Source: Acidobacteriota bacterium
GTDB lineage: Bacteria; Acidobacteriota; JAAYUB01
Assembly (NCBI GenBank): GCA_016935015.1
Contig: JAFGRT010000063.1
Span: forward strand, 1-50,540
Reading direction: 5' to 3'
Length of the DNA stretch: 50,540 bases
This document shows positions 42,136 to 49,133 of the stretch, piece by piece. The notes beneath the pieces were generated by a model. The model did no database searches. It was not told where the DNA came from and was given only the letters and a program-made list of their open reading frames with translations. Position numbers and translations under genes: made by a program. Numbering within the stretch: the first letter of the stretch is position 1; each line of letters opens with the position of its first letter.

Positions 42136-43533
42136 TTATACTGTTCGGGAATAACGGCGCTCCCGCTCCTCGCCGGCCAGGTACTGGTCGAACACCATGC
42201 AGATGTTGCGGATGAAGAACCGGCCCAGGGGGGTGACCGAGAGGGCCGATTTACCGGTCTGCAGCAGGCCGTCGTCGGCCAGCGGCCGCAGCTTTTCCAG
42301 TTCGGTGGCGAAATGGACTTTGAAATCCAGCTGATGGGCCTGCGACACCCGGGCCAGGTCCAGGTGAAAATTGCAGAACAGGTCGAGGATGATCTCCCGG
42401 CGCAGGAGGTCCTCGTCGCTCAGCCACAAGCCCTTGACCCAGGTGCCGCCGGCGGCGCGTTCCCGGTAAGCGGCGATATCCTTGATGTTCTGACAGTAGG
42501 TGCGACCCACCGAGCTGATGGCCGACGCGCCCAGGCCCATCAGATCCAAACCGCGGCGGGTGGTGTAGCCCATGAAATTGCGGGTCAGGGAGCGGCGGTC
42601 CAGGGCCCGGATCAGTTCGTCCTCGGGCAAGGCGAAATGGTCCATGCCTACATGCCGGTAACCGGCGGCCAACAGCATCTCGAAGGCCAGTCCGAACAGG
42701 TTCATCCGCTCAGCGGGGTTGGGCAGATGGTATTGCTCCAGGGTCTGCTGGTGCGGGCTGACCCAGGGGACGTGGGCGTAGCCGAAGAGGGCGATGCGCG
42801 GCGGACGGAATTCCATGATCCGCCGGATGGTGCGGCCGAAGGTCTCTTCCGTCTGGCCGGGGAGTCCGTAGATCAGGTCCATGTTGACGGCCGTACGCCC
42901 GCGACGGCGCAAATGGGCGACCAGTTCGTCCAGTTTTTCCGGGGCGAGACGACGGCCCACTTTGCGTTGGACGTCGGGCTCCAGGTCCTGGACCCCGAAG
43001 CTGAAGCGGTTGAACCCAACGTCGACGAGCATGTCCAGGTAGTCGGTGTCCAGACGCCGCGGATCCATTTCCAGGGAGCGTTCGGCACCGTGGGCGAAAG
43101 TGAAGCGCCGCTCCATGCCTGCCACCAGGCGGCGCATCTGCGCCGGGTTCAGGAACACCGGTGTACCGCCGCCCAGGGCCAGCTGCTCCACGGCGGGGAG
43201 GTTGCCCGTGAGTTCGACCAAGCGGTCCATTTCGGTGAACAGGGCGGCGAGATAATCATCGACGGCGGCGGCATCGTGCCCGATCTCGGTGAAGCAGCCA
43301 CAATACAAGCAGCGGCTCTGACAGAACGGGATATGGATGTAGAGGGAAAGCCCGGCGGCGCTGATGCTCGACTGCCGCCAGGCGGCGGCGATCCGTTCAA
43401 TGTCGAAATCGGCGGTGAACTGCGGTGCCGTGGGATAGCTGGTGTAGCGCGGCGCGCTGGTGGAATAGCGGGCCAGCATGTCCGACGGGATTTGGCGCGG
43501 GCTGAGGGCAATATCCACCAGGGGTTCAGCCAT
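42136..43533 (-). CDS. hemN: Oxygen-independent coproporphyrinogen III dehydrogenase
   Basis: This 465-residue radical-SAM enzyme has [4Fe-4S] ligands C71, C75 and C78 plus C80 in IPFCQSRCLYCGCF. It has the YTSYPTA segment (30-36) that distinguishes true HemN from the heme chaperone HemW. The substrate-site block QDLEPDVQRKVGR is also present. It makes protoporphyrinogen IX without O2. I chose the ATG at 43531-43533, which overlaps hemE by eight bases; a longer start would lie wholly inside hemE. Confidence 0.96.
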   Translation of the reverse strand: MAEPLVDIALSPRQIPSDMLARYSTSAPRYTSYPTAPQFTADFDIERIAAAWRQSSISAAGLSLYIHIPFCQSRCLYCGCFTEIGHDAAAVDDYLAALFTEMDRLVELTGNLPAVEQLALGGGTPVFLNPAQMRRLVAGMERRFTFAHGAERSLEMDPRRLDTDYLDMLVDVGFNRFSFGVQDLEPDVQRKVGRRLAPEKLDELVAHLRRRGRTAVNMDLIYGLPGQTEETFGRTIRRIMEFRPPRIALFGYAHVPWVSPHQQTLEQYHLPNPAERMNLFGLAFEMLLAAGYRHVGMDHFALPEDELIRALDRRSLTRNFMGYTTRRGLDLMGLGASAISSVGRTYCQNIKDIAAYRERAAGGTWVKGLWLSDEDLLRREIILDLFCNFHLDLARVSQAHQLDFKVHFATELEKLRPLADDGLLQTGKSALSVTPLGRFFIRNICMVFDQYLAGEERERRYSRTV

Positions 43534-44563
43534 GGATGTGCTCCTTGTTCCAGGCGAACGCCGCCTCGATGAATGCGGCGATGCCGGCCAGGGGAGTGTC
43601 GGGGTGGAGGCCATGGCCCAGGTTCAGGATATGACCGCGCCCACCGGTTTGATTCAGTATGGAAAAAACCCGATCCCGGATGAGGGCCGGAGGAGCCATG
43701 AGTATTCCGGGATCGAGATTGCCTTGCACGATCGTGTCGTCACCCAGCCGTCGCCGGACATCAGCCAGGTCCAGTCGCCAGTCGATGCCCAGCACGTCGG
43801 CACCGGTCTCATGGGCCGCTTCCAGCAGTCCGGCGATGCCGTTGACGTAGTAGATCACGGGGGTGCCCGTGGCGCGAATCCGTTGCACGATGGCCCGCAC
43901 ATGGGGCAGCACGTGATCGCGGAAGTCGGGCGGGGACAGCTCGCCGGCCCAGGTGTCGAACAGCTGAACGGCGGTGGCGCCGGCCCGCACCTGCATCAGC
44001 AGGTAATCGGTCACGGCCTCCGCCAGGCGCTCCTGCAGGGTGATAAACGCGGCGGTCTCCCTGTGCATGAACGCCTTGATGCGATGAAAATGCTTGCTGC
44101 CGCCCCCCTCCACCATGTAGCTGGCCAGGGTGTAGGGTGCGCCGGAGAAGCCGAGAATGGCCAGGTCCGGTCCGGCCTGGCGGCGCACCTCGCGGATGAT
44201 GGCGGCCACGTAGCCCAGTTTGTCTTCGGGCTGGGCCGCGGCCAGGCGTGTCACGTCGGCGGCGCGATGGATGGCCGGCGTCACGGTGAGACGGGGTGTG
44301 AATTCCACGTTCAGCCCCATGGCCGCCGGGATGGTCAGGATATCGCTAAAGATCACGGCGGCGTCCATGCCGAACCGGCGGATGGGCTGGAGGGTCACTT
44401 CGGCGCTTAGTTCGGGCGAACGGCACATGTCCCAGAAGGAGTATTTTTCCCGTAGAACGCGGTATTCGGGCAGGGTGCGGCCGGCCTGGCGCATGATCCA
44501 GACGGGTGGTCGATCCACGTCGTCGCCGCGACAGGCTCTTTGAAAACGTTCGATGGGGGTCAT
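43526..44563 (-). CDS. hemE: Uroporphyrinogen decarboxylase
   Basis: This 345-residue enzyme removes four carboxylates from uroporphyrinogen III. The signature RPPVWIMRQAGRTLPEYR (18-35) contains R25 and R29, and D74 lies in FSDILTIP. It has normal length. CGGAGG lies five bases before the ATG at 44561-44563. It is the first gene of the heme operon. Confidence 0.97.
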   Translation of the reverse strand: MTPIERFQRACRGDDVDRPPVWIMRQAGRTLPEYRVLREKYSFWDMCRSPELSAEVTLQPIRRFGMDAAVIFSDILTIPAAMGLNVEFTPRLTVTPAIHRAADVTRLAAAQPEDKLGYVAAIIREVRRQAGPDLAILGFSGAPYTLASYMVEGGGSKHFHRIKAFMHRETAAFITLQERLAEAVTDYLLMQVRAGATAVQLFDTWAGELSPPDFRDHVLPHVRAIVQRIRATGTPVIYYVNGIAGLLEAAHETGADVLGIDWRLDLADVRRRLGDDTIVQGNLDPGILMAPPALIRDRVFSILNQTGGRGHILNLGHGLHPDTPLAGIAAFIEAAFAWNKEHIHG

Positions 44564-44619
44564 GTGCGCCTCCGCTCCCGTTGGTTGTCGGCGGAACGGT
44601 ATCATGTTCGGCCGGGCGA

Positions 44620-44655
44620 GTTGTCATGGAAATATCATGGGTTATGCCAGACAAC
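44620..44655. promoter_or_regulatory. Inverted repeat in the putative heme-operon promoter region
   Basis: GTTGTC (44620-44625) and GACAAC (44650-44655) are perfect 6-bp arms 24 bases apart, about 60-90 bases before hemE. TATCATG also occurs twice here (44600-44606 and 44633-44639). The 162-base gap between arfB and hemE should hold the operon promoter, but I see no clear -35/-10 pair. Confidence 0.3.
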
Positions 44656-44725
44656 GGCAGGGATCTGCCGCGGGCGCGTCCGACCCGTCATCATGCGCGG
44701 CGGGTGTCCGGTAAGAGGGTCAGGT

Positions 44726-45154
44726 CTATTCGTCGGGCCAGTCCACCGGGCGGCGGGATTCCTTGCGGCCACCGCGGTGGTGCTTTTCGCCGAGGCGACG
44801 CTCCCGGGCGGCGGGCGACGGCCGGGTGCGGCGGCGGACTTTCGGCTTGCGGGCGGCGCGGAGGGCCATCGCCTTCAGGCGGTCCAGGGCGTCCTGGCGG
44901 TTGCGGTCCTGGGAGCGGAACCGCCGTGCGTCGATGATGAGTTCGCCGGCGGCGTTGATGCGATTGGCGGCGATTTTCCGCAACCGCTCGCGGATCTCCG
45001 CCGGCAGGGAAGTGTTCTGCGCCAGCTGAAATCGCAGCTGCACCGCCGTGGCCGCCTTGTTGACGTGCTGACCGCCCGGGCCGGAGGCGCGGACGAAGTC
45101 CCACTGCAGGTCGGTGTCGGGAATGACCAGGTCGGGTGTGATTTCGAGGCTCAT
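44726..45154 (-). CDS. arfB: Alternative ribosome-rescue peptidyl-tRNA hydrolase ArfB (YaeJ-like)
   Basis: This 142-residue class-I release-factor-like protein has the catalytic GGQ in FVRASGPGGQHVNKAATAVQ (about 22-41). Its basic C-terminal tail (about 105-135, rich in Lys/Arg) inserts into the mRNA channel of stalled ribosomes. The small size without a codon-recognition domain separates it from RF1/RF2. It stands between the OmpA-family gene and hemE on the same strand, with 83- and 162-base gaps. Confidence 0.93.
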   Translation of the reverse strand: MSLEITPDLVIPDTDLQWDFVRASGPGGQHVNKAATAVQLRFQLAQNTSLPAEIRERLRKIAANRINAAGELIIDARRFRSQDRNRQDALDRLKAMALRAARKPKVRRRTRPSPAARERRLGEKHHRGGRKESRRPVDWPDE

Positions 45155-45237
45155 GCCCTCATTATAGATGAACGGGACGTTTTCCGCAAACAGCGGACGG
45201 ACCGTTCCGTGCGATCCGGGGCCGCGACGGCGGCGGA

Positions 45238-46080
45238 TTACTGTTTCACCAGTTCCACCCGCCGGTTCAGGGCGCGGCCGTCTTCCGTCTGGTTGGTGGC
45301 CACCGGGGCCAGCGGGCCGACGCCGCGGGCCGAAAGCCGCCCGGCGGGGATGCCGTGGTGGACGATCAGGGCATCGACCACGGCTTGGGCCCGGCGGCGG
45401 GACAGGTCCAGATTATGCTGCAGCTGTCCCGTGCCGTCCGTGTGCCCCACCACGTAAAGCTTGAGGGCGCTTTGCTGCTGTAGCAACCGGGCGATCTCCT
45501 GCAGGGTGGGCTCGGATTCCGCCTTCAGGTCGGCCTTGTCCGTGTCGAAGTAGATACCGTACAGGGCCACGCGGCCGCTGCTGTTCAGGTTGTCGGCCAT
45601 GGCCGCCGCGTTGATCTGGATGTCCTGTGCCATGCCGGTCTTTTCGATGATGGTGAGGGTGTACCATTCTCCGTGACCGGGGGCATGCACTCCGATCCAG
45701 ATCTCTTTGCCGCCGCGTTTTAATATCCACGTACCGTCACTGCCTTCCAGATAAACCCGTGTGCCGCCCGCGGTTCGGACGGCATTGTCATAGTTGCGCA
45801 ACACTTGCAGACCGCTGGGTGGCTGATTGCCTTCCTCAATGCTGTAAGAAAGATACGTCTTTTGCCCTTCCACGGCGATCACGTCGCCGCCCGTTGTGTA
45901 GAATTCATGCGAATCGAATTCCTTGACGTCACATTCGGAGATGAAAAAACCGGGCATCCGGTTGAAAAGAGGATGATCCCGGCAGTCCCCGGCGTCCTCC
46001 TCGGCCAGGAGGATGGGTGCCATCAGGATCAGGAGAGCCAATAGGGCGATCGGACACAATCCCTTTTGTTGCGAACGCAT
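45238..46080 (-). CDS. OmpA-family periplasmic/outer-membrane protein
   Basis: This 280-residue protein has a signal peptide (about 1-26) and an N-terminal region of about 140 residues of unknown type that contains two cysteines and lacks beta-barrel repeats. A C-terminal OmpA domain (about 165-280) has YFDTDKADLKAES, VVGHTDGTG and NLDLSRRRAQAVVDALI, which binds peptidoglycan. The architecture resembles OmpA proteins with a DUF4892-like N terminus, but I am unsure. I chose the ATG at 46078-46080 because GGAGG is seven bases upstream; an ATG two codons earlier would be only one base from it. Confidence 0.88.
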   Translation of the reverse strand: MRSQQKGLCPIALLALLILMAPILLAEEDAGDCRDHPLFNRMPGFFISECDVKEFDSHEFYTTGGDVIAVEGQKTYLSYSIEEGNQPPSGLQVLRNYDNAVRTAGGTRVYLEGSDGTWILKRGGKEIWIGVHAPGHGEWYTLTIIEKTGMAQDIQINAAAMADNLNSSGRVALYGIYFDTDKADLKAESEPTLQEIARLLQQQSALKLYVVGHTDGTGQLQHNLDLSRRRAQAVVDALIVHHGIPAGRLSARGVGPLAPVATNQTEDGRALNRRVELVKQ

Positions 46081-46348
46081 GATCATACCTCCGCAAATAA
46101 AATAATAATCAGGGAAAATACATTGCTAAAACGGGGGGGCAAGCCTCCGGTGCGGCACTGCCGTATCGGCCACGCACATGAGATGATTGTAGTACAGATT
46201 TCCTGTCGGGGGATCCATCTTTTTTCAAGGAAATGTGCCGGCCAGCCGATTTCGATGGTGTTTGTTGTCCGTTGGTCCATACGGCCGGTCCGCCGGGTGG
46301 GGCATCCATGGCCTGTTTCGGCGCCGGGTGATGGTGAAGAAATGCGGG

Positions 46349-46858
46349 TCACCGAGGTCGGACAGGGCGACATTCCCCCGGACCCGGCGCAGTGGATTCC
46401 TCGCTGCCGGTGGCGGGCACCGGCGGCAGGGTCGCCGGACGAAAAATGAACCGGTCACTCACCAGGAAGTTGAACAGGGAGCAGGCGGCGATGGCCAGCA
46501 GGTTGGCCATCAGGTAATGCAATCCCATCTGATCTACCAGCAGGAACATGAAGACGAGGTTGCCCAGCAGGGAGGTCAGGCCGGTGGTGACATTGAAGGC
46601 CACGAGGCGGTGCAATACCGCCCCGGGATGATGGCGGGTCCGGTCGGACCAGGTCCAGCGCTCATGCCAGCAGAAATTGTGCAGAATGGCTGCTTCCACG
46701 GCCAGCAGGGTGGCCGGCAGATAATGCATCCCCAGAATCCCCACCAACCCATAAAGCACCGCCAGTTGGACCAGCACACCGGCGCCGCCTACCACGTTGA
46801 ATTTCCCCCAGCGCCAAATGAGATGGAACCAGGGCGAGTGCCGGTACGATCCATTCAC
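46349..46858 (-). CDS. GtrA-family membrane protein
   Basis: This 169-residue protein has four hydrophobic helices (about 20-45, 46-66, 85-110 and 115-135). It has the family blocks FNVVGGAGVLVQLAVLYGLV and NFLVSDRFIF. GtrA-like proteins are thought to flip or help transfer polyprenyl-linked sugars. It starts at GTG (46856-46858), overlapping the stop of the upstream gene as GTGA. The Pro-rich C-terminal tail is poorly conserved. With the CDP-alcohol phosphatidyltransferase it forms a small lipid or envelope operon. Confidence 0.88.
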   Translation of the reverse strand: MNGSYRHSPWFHLIWRWGKFNVVGGAGVLVQLAVLYGLVGILGMHYLPATLLAVEAAILHNFCWHERWTWSDRTRHHPGAVLHRLVAFNVTTGLTSLLGNLVFMFLLVDQMGLHYLMANLLAIAACSLFNFLVSDRFIFRPATLPPVPATGSEESTAPGPGECRPVRPR

Positions 46859-47535
46859 GGGCGGGTCTCCTCGCGATACAGCTGGCGTGTGTGCCGGATG
46901 GCGGTGATGATGAGGATCAGGCCCATGCCGATGATGCCGATGGCGCCGGCGATGTCGAAGAGCAGCAATGGCGGACCGAATACCCGGACGTACGGTTTGA
47001 AGAAGATCACCGTGTTGCCGATGATGAGGAGTAACCGCAGTTCGGTGGGCCCGAACTTGAAGAAGGAGAGGTGAAAAATCCCGATGGTGTAAGTGGCCAG
47101 GTAGACCTCGATGTTGATCATCAGGTACGCGATGAGGGCGCCCAGGGCGATAAGGGGTGTCATATAGCCCGACAGAGCCATGCCACCCAGCAGAAAAAAG
47201 GTGCTGAAGGCATCCACCACGTGATCCACGTAAAATCCGTAACGCGGCCGGGTTTTGTTCCGGACCCGGGCCAGGGTGCCGTCGAGACTGTCACCAAGCC
47301 AGTTGATGACCAGCATGGCACTGACCATGAACAGCGCCCAGGGGTAGTGTGCGGACAGCCAGTAGGCCAGTCCCGCGCCCAGCATGGCGGCAAAACCGAG
47401 GAGGGTGAGATGATCGGAGTGGATGACGGCCGGCAGCCGCTCCGCCATCCAGACGAGGGCTTTTTTCTCCACCCCCGCCAGGATGCTCTGGTGCTGGCGC
47501 TTGGCCTGTCGGAACGAAGTGGGGGAGGCTGACAT
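46855..47535 (-). CDS. CDP-alcohol phosphatidyltransferase family membrane enzyme
   Basis: This 226-residue protein has about six hydrophobic helices. The complete CDP-OH-P motif is present: D82-x2-D85-G86-x2-A89-R90, then G100-x3-D104-x3-D108 (sequence GDSLDGTLARVRN then YGFYVDHVVD). The enzyme transfers a phosphatidyl or similar group from a CDP-activated donor to an alcohol. The alcohol is not identifiable, and the protein does not clearly match PgsA or PssA. I chose the ATG at 47533-47535, with AAAGG eight to nine bases away; an ATG two codons earlier is too close. It overlaps the GtrA gene by four bases, and a near-consensus promoter lies 150 bases upstream. Confidence 0.9.
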   Translation of the reverse strand: MSASPTSFRQAKRQHQSILAGVEKKALVWMAERLPAVIHSDHLTLLGFAAMLGAGLAYWLSAHYPWALFMVSAMLVINWLGDSLDGTLARVRNKTRPRYGFYVDHVVDAFSTFFLLGGMALSGYMTPLIALGALIAYLMINIEVYLATYTIGIFHLSFFKFGPTELRLLLIIGNTVIFFKPYVRVFGPPLLLFDIAGAIGIIGMGLILIITAIRHTRQLYREETRP

Positions 47536-47686
47536 TGGCATCACCTTTCCCGTGAATGTAGCTGGTAAATGAGGCAACGGTTACGGTTTACCCGTCGGGG
47601 GATGTGACTGTTGCCGTGATTTCGGCGGGCGGGAACATCCTGTGGACGCCACTGCGCAGGTGCCCACCGGCCCTCTACCTGGAAAG

Positions 47687-47715
47687 ATCATAGCTTAATA
47701 TTGTTTATATGTCAA
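47687..47715 (-). promoter_or_regulatory. Near-consensus sigma70 promoter for the phosphatidyltransferase-GtrA operon
   Basis: On the minus strand TTGACA (plus 47710-47715) is followed by 17 bases and TATGAT (plus 47687-47692). This is a perfect -35, optimal spacing and 5 of 6 at the -10. The predicted leader is about 145 bases. Confidence 0.75.
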
Positions 47716-47721
47716 CAATAT
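47698..47721. promoter_or_regulatory. Inverted repeat overlapping the -35 and spacer: candidate repressor operator
   Basis: ATATTGTT-TATATGTC-AACAATAT has perfect 8-bp arms around an 8-base centre. It covers the -35 box and spacer of the strong promoter, so bound protein would block RNA polymerase. The regulator is unknown. Confidence 0.6.
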
Positions 47722-47864
47722 ATTGGGAGTCTGAACCGAAACCCGGCGCGGCTGGAATGGCCTGACGAGCCATCAGGAGGAGTTGTCCTCCGGGAACACA
47801 ATCGTTGGGGAACGACAGCCGACCTGTTTTCGGGAAAGGAGAAACCGGCGGAGGAAGACGAGAA

Positions 47865-47890
47865 CCCCCCGCCGGGAAAGTGGCGGGGGG
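47865..47890 (-). terminator. Hairpin terminator after the DUF1573 selenoprotein gene
   Basis: CCCCCCGCC (47865-47873) and GGCGGGGGG (47882-47890) form a perfect 9-bp GC stem with an 8-base loop, eight bases past the stop codon on the minus strand. A moderately U-rich tail (TTCTCGTCTTCC) follows. Confidence 0.75.
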
Positions 47891-47898
47891 CGATGAAT

Positions 47899-49023
47899 CT
47901 AACGATCGGTGGTATCGGTTTTCTTGACGGGCTGGTTCGTCGGGCGATCGGCCCGAATGCGCTGGGCCCGGACGGTCACGCTGACGGGGATCCGCTCCTG
48001 CTGCTGATCGTCCGTGATGATGACGATATTGCCGCGCCAGTACTGCCGGTCGAACGATTCGCGGAAGCCAATCTTGACCTGGTATTCCCGGCCTTCCTGG
48101 ATGGTGATGATCTCGTGGGTGAGGTCTTCCAGCCCGGCCTGGACATCCAGCACATGGAACGTGTAATCGGCGGCCGTGGCCTTCACGACGAGCATCCGTT
48201 CATGGACCGGCTGCCCTTCCTGGGACACGAAATGGAGCCGGTTCGGAAACACGCTGATGTTGCCCAGCACTTCGCCGTACACGGATACCTGGATGCGGTT
48301 GACCAGCGGATGATCGGTAGTGATCAAGACGGTCTCGCGGAAACGGCCCATGGCTGACCCCGGCTTGACGGTGATCTTCACGCGCTGATCCGGCTGGTTC
48401 TCGAATCCGTCGGGATTGTGTTCCACCTCGATATTGCCACCAGTGCTGTTGGTATCGAGGATCTTGACCTGATCCTTCTCCGATCCGATGACGTTCAGAT
48501 AACGGCTGAAGGTTTGGCCGCTACCCATCTGGCCGAAATTCACGGCCGTGGGCTCCAGGGCGAACTGCACGGTTACTTCCGCCGAGACGGTCAGCCTGAC
48601 CGTGGATTGCAGTGGATCGTTGGAATAGACCATCACCGTTTTCGAAACCCGGTTCATGTAACTGCCGGTGTTGAGGGTGACTTCGATCTGGCCTTCCCCG
48701 CCCGGGGGAATATTCTTGGCCGAGGCCAAGACGGCGGCGCAGCCTCAGCCGGATTTCACTTTCTCGATGATCAGTTCTCCGTTCCCCACGTTCTTGAAGG
48801 AGAACGAATGCTTGAGGCTGATCCGCTGGTTGGCGAGGCCGAAGTCGTGCTCGAGATTGGCGAACTCGATCTTCGGGGCGGTACCTTCGATGGGTTGGTA
48901 GAACGGCGCCGGCTGATCCTGGGGCGGAGGAGCCGGTGTCGCCTGGCCGATACCCACGCAACCCGCCAGGAGAAAACCCAGCAGCAGCGTCAGGCGGGCC
49001 GGTTGAGATATCCACTTTGACAT
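47899..49023 (-). CDS. DUF1573-domain lipoprotein, probable selenoprotein (Sec at internal TGA 48745-48747)
   Basis: Read through one in-frame TGA, this is a 374-residue protein. It has a lipoprotein signal with lipobox LLAG-C22 and a Pro-rich linker. A DUF1573 domain (about 50-150) runs FSFKNVGNGELIIEKVKSG-U93-G-C95. Two to three further Ig-like beta repeats follow (about 150-365, for example LEPTAVNFGQMGSGQTFSRY and ISVFPNRLHFVSQEGQPVHE). In ordinary DUF1573 proteins this spot reads S-C-G-C; here the first Cys is TGA and the second is kept, giving U-G-C. Both halves are in one frame and the protein family continues smoothly on either side, so a nonsense pseudogene is less likely. A stem-loop lies 13 bases after the TGA. 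The alternatives are a truncated pseudogene or sequencing error. Promoter: 49065-49093. AGGAG precedes the ATG by 11 bases. It would face the periplasm, perhaps in thiol/selenol redox chemistry. Confidence 0.75.
48714..48731 (-). promoter_or_regulatory. Candidate bacterial SECIS hairpin
   Basis: In the mRNA, UCUUGGC-CUCG-GCCAAGA forms a perfect 7-bp stem and tetraloop beginning 13 bases after the UGA, with the loop 21-24 bases after it. That distance is in the range of bacterial SECIS elements inside the coding region. The loop lacks the G-U pair best known from E. coli fdhF, so SelB recognition is an inference. Confidence 0.5.
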
Positions 49024-49064
49024 TGGTATGTACTCTCCTGCAGAGTGATTGAAACAACCCTGAA

Positions 49065-49093
49065 TCTATACCATACTGGATGCAGGCGGACAA
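49065..49093 (-). promoter_or_regulatory. Promoter of the DUF1573 selenoprotein gene
   Basis: On the minus strand TTGTCC (plus 49088-49093) is followed by 17 bases and TATAGA (plus 49065-49070), with an extended -10 TG at plus 49072-49073. The -10 matches 5 of 6 and the -35 4 of 6. It lies 42 bases before the start codon, and the preceding gene ends at 49134. Confidence 0.55.
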
Positions 49094-49133
49094 TCATTTT
49101 TCCAAATTAATCGGAGAGGGCAACACTTTTTTG

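Larger units (their letters stand above)
47536..47898. other. Intergenic region (363 bases) between the phosphatidyltransferase and DUF1573 genes
   Basis: This region holds the promoter/operator listed at 47687-47721 and the terminator of the DUF1573 gene at 47865-47890. Between 47722 and 47864 I see no supported gene or RNA. Confidence 0.6.

Noticed and set aside
42313-43572. A 419-codon plus-strand frame opposite hemN.
   Set aside because: Antisense to an unambiguous radical-SAM HemN; the translation resembles no protein.
46081-46348. A small gene in the gap before the OmpA-family protein.
   Set aside because: The short open frames overlap on several frames, lack ribosome sites and have no recognisable sequence.
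47899-48729. Treating the downstream part of the DUF1573 protein as a separate gene starting at TTG.
   Set aside because: It would start in the middle of the DUF1573 domain without a ribosome site or signal peptide; read-through of the TGA gives one complete lipoprotein.
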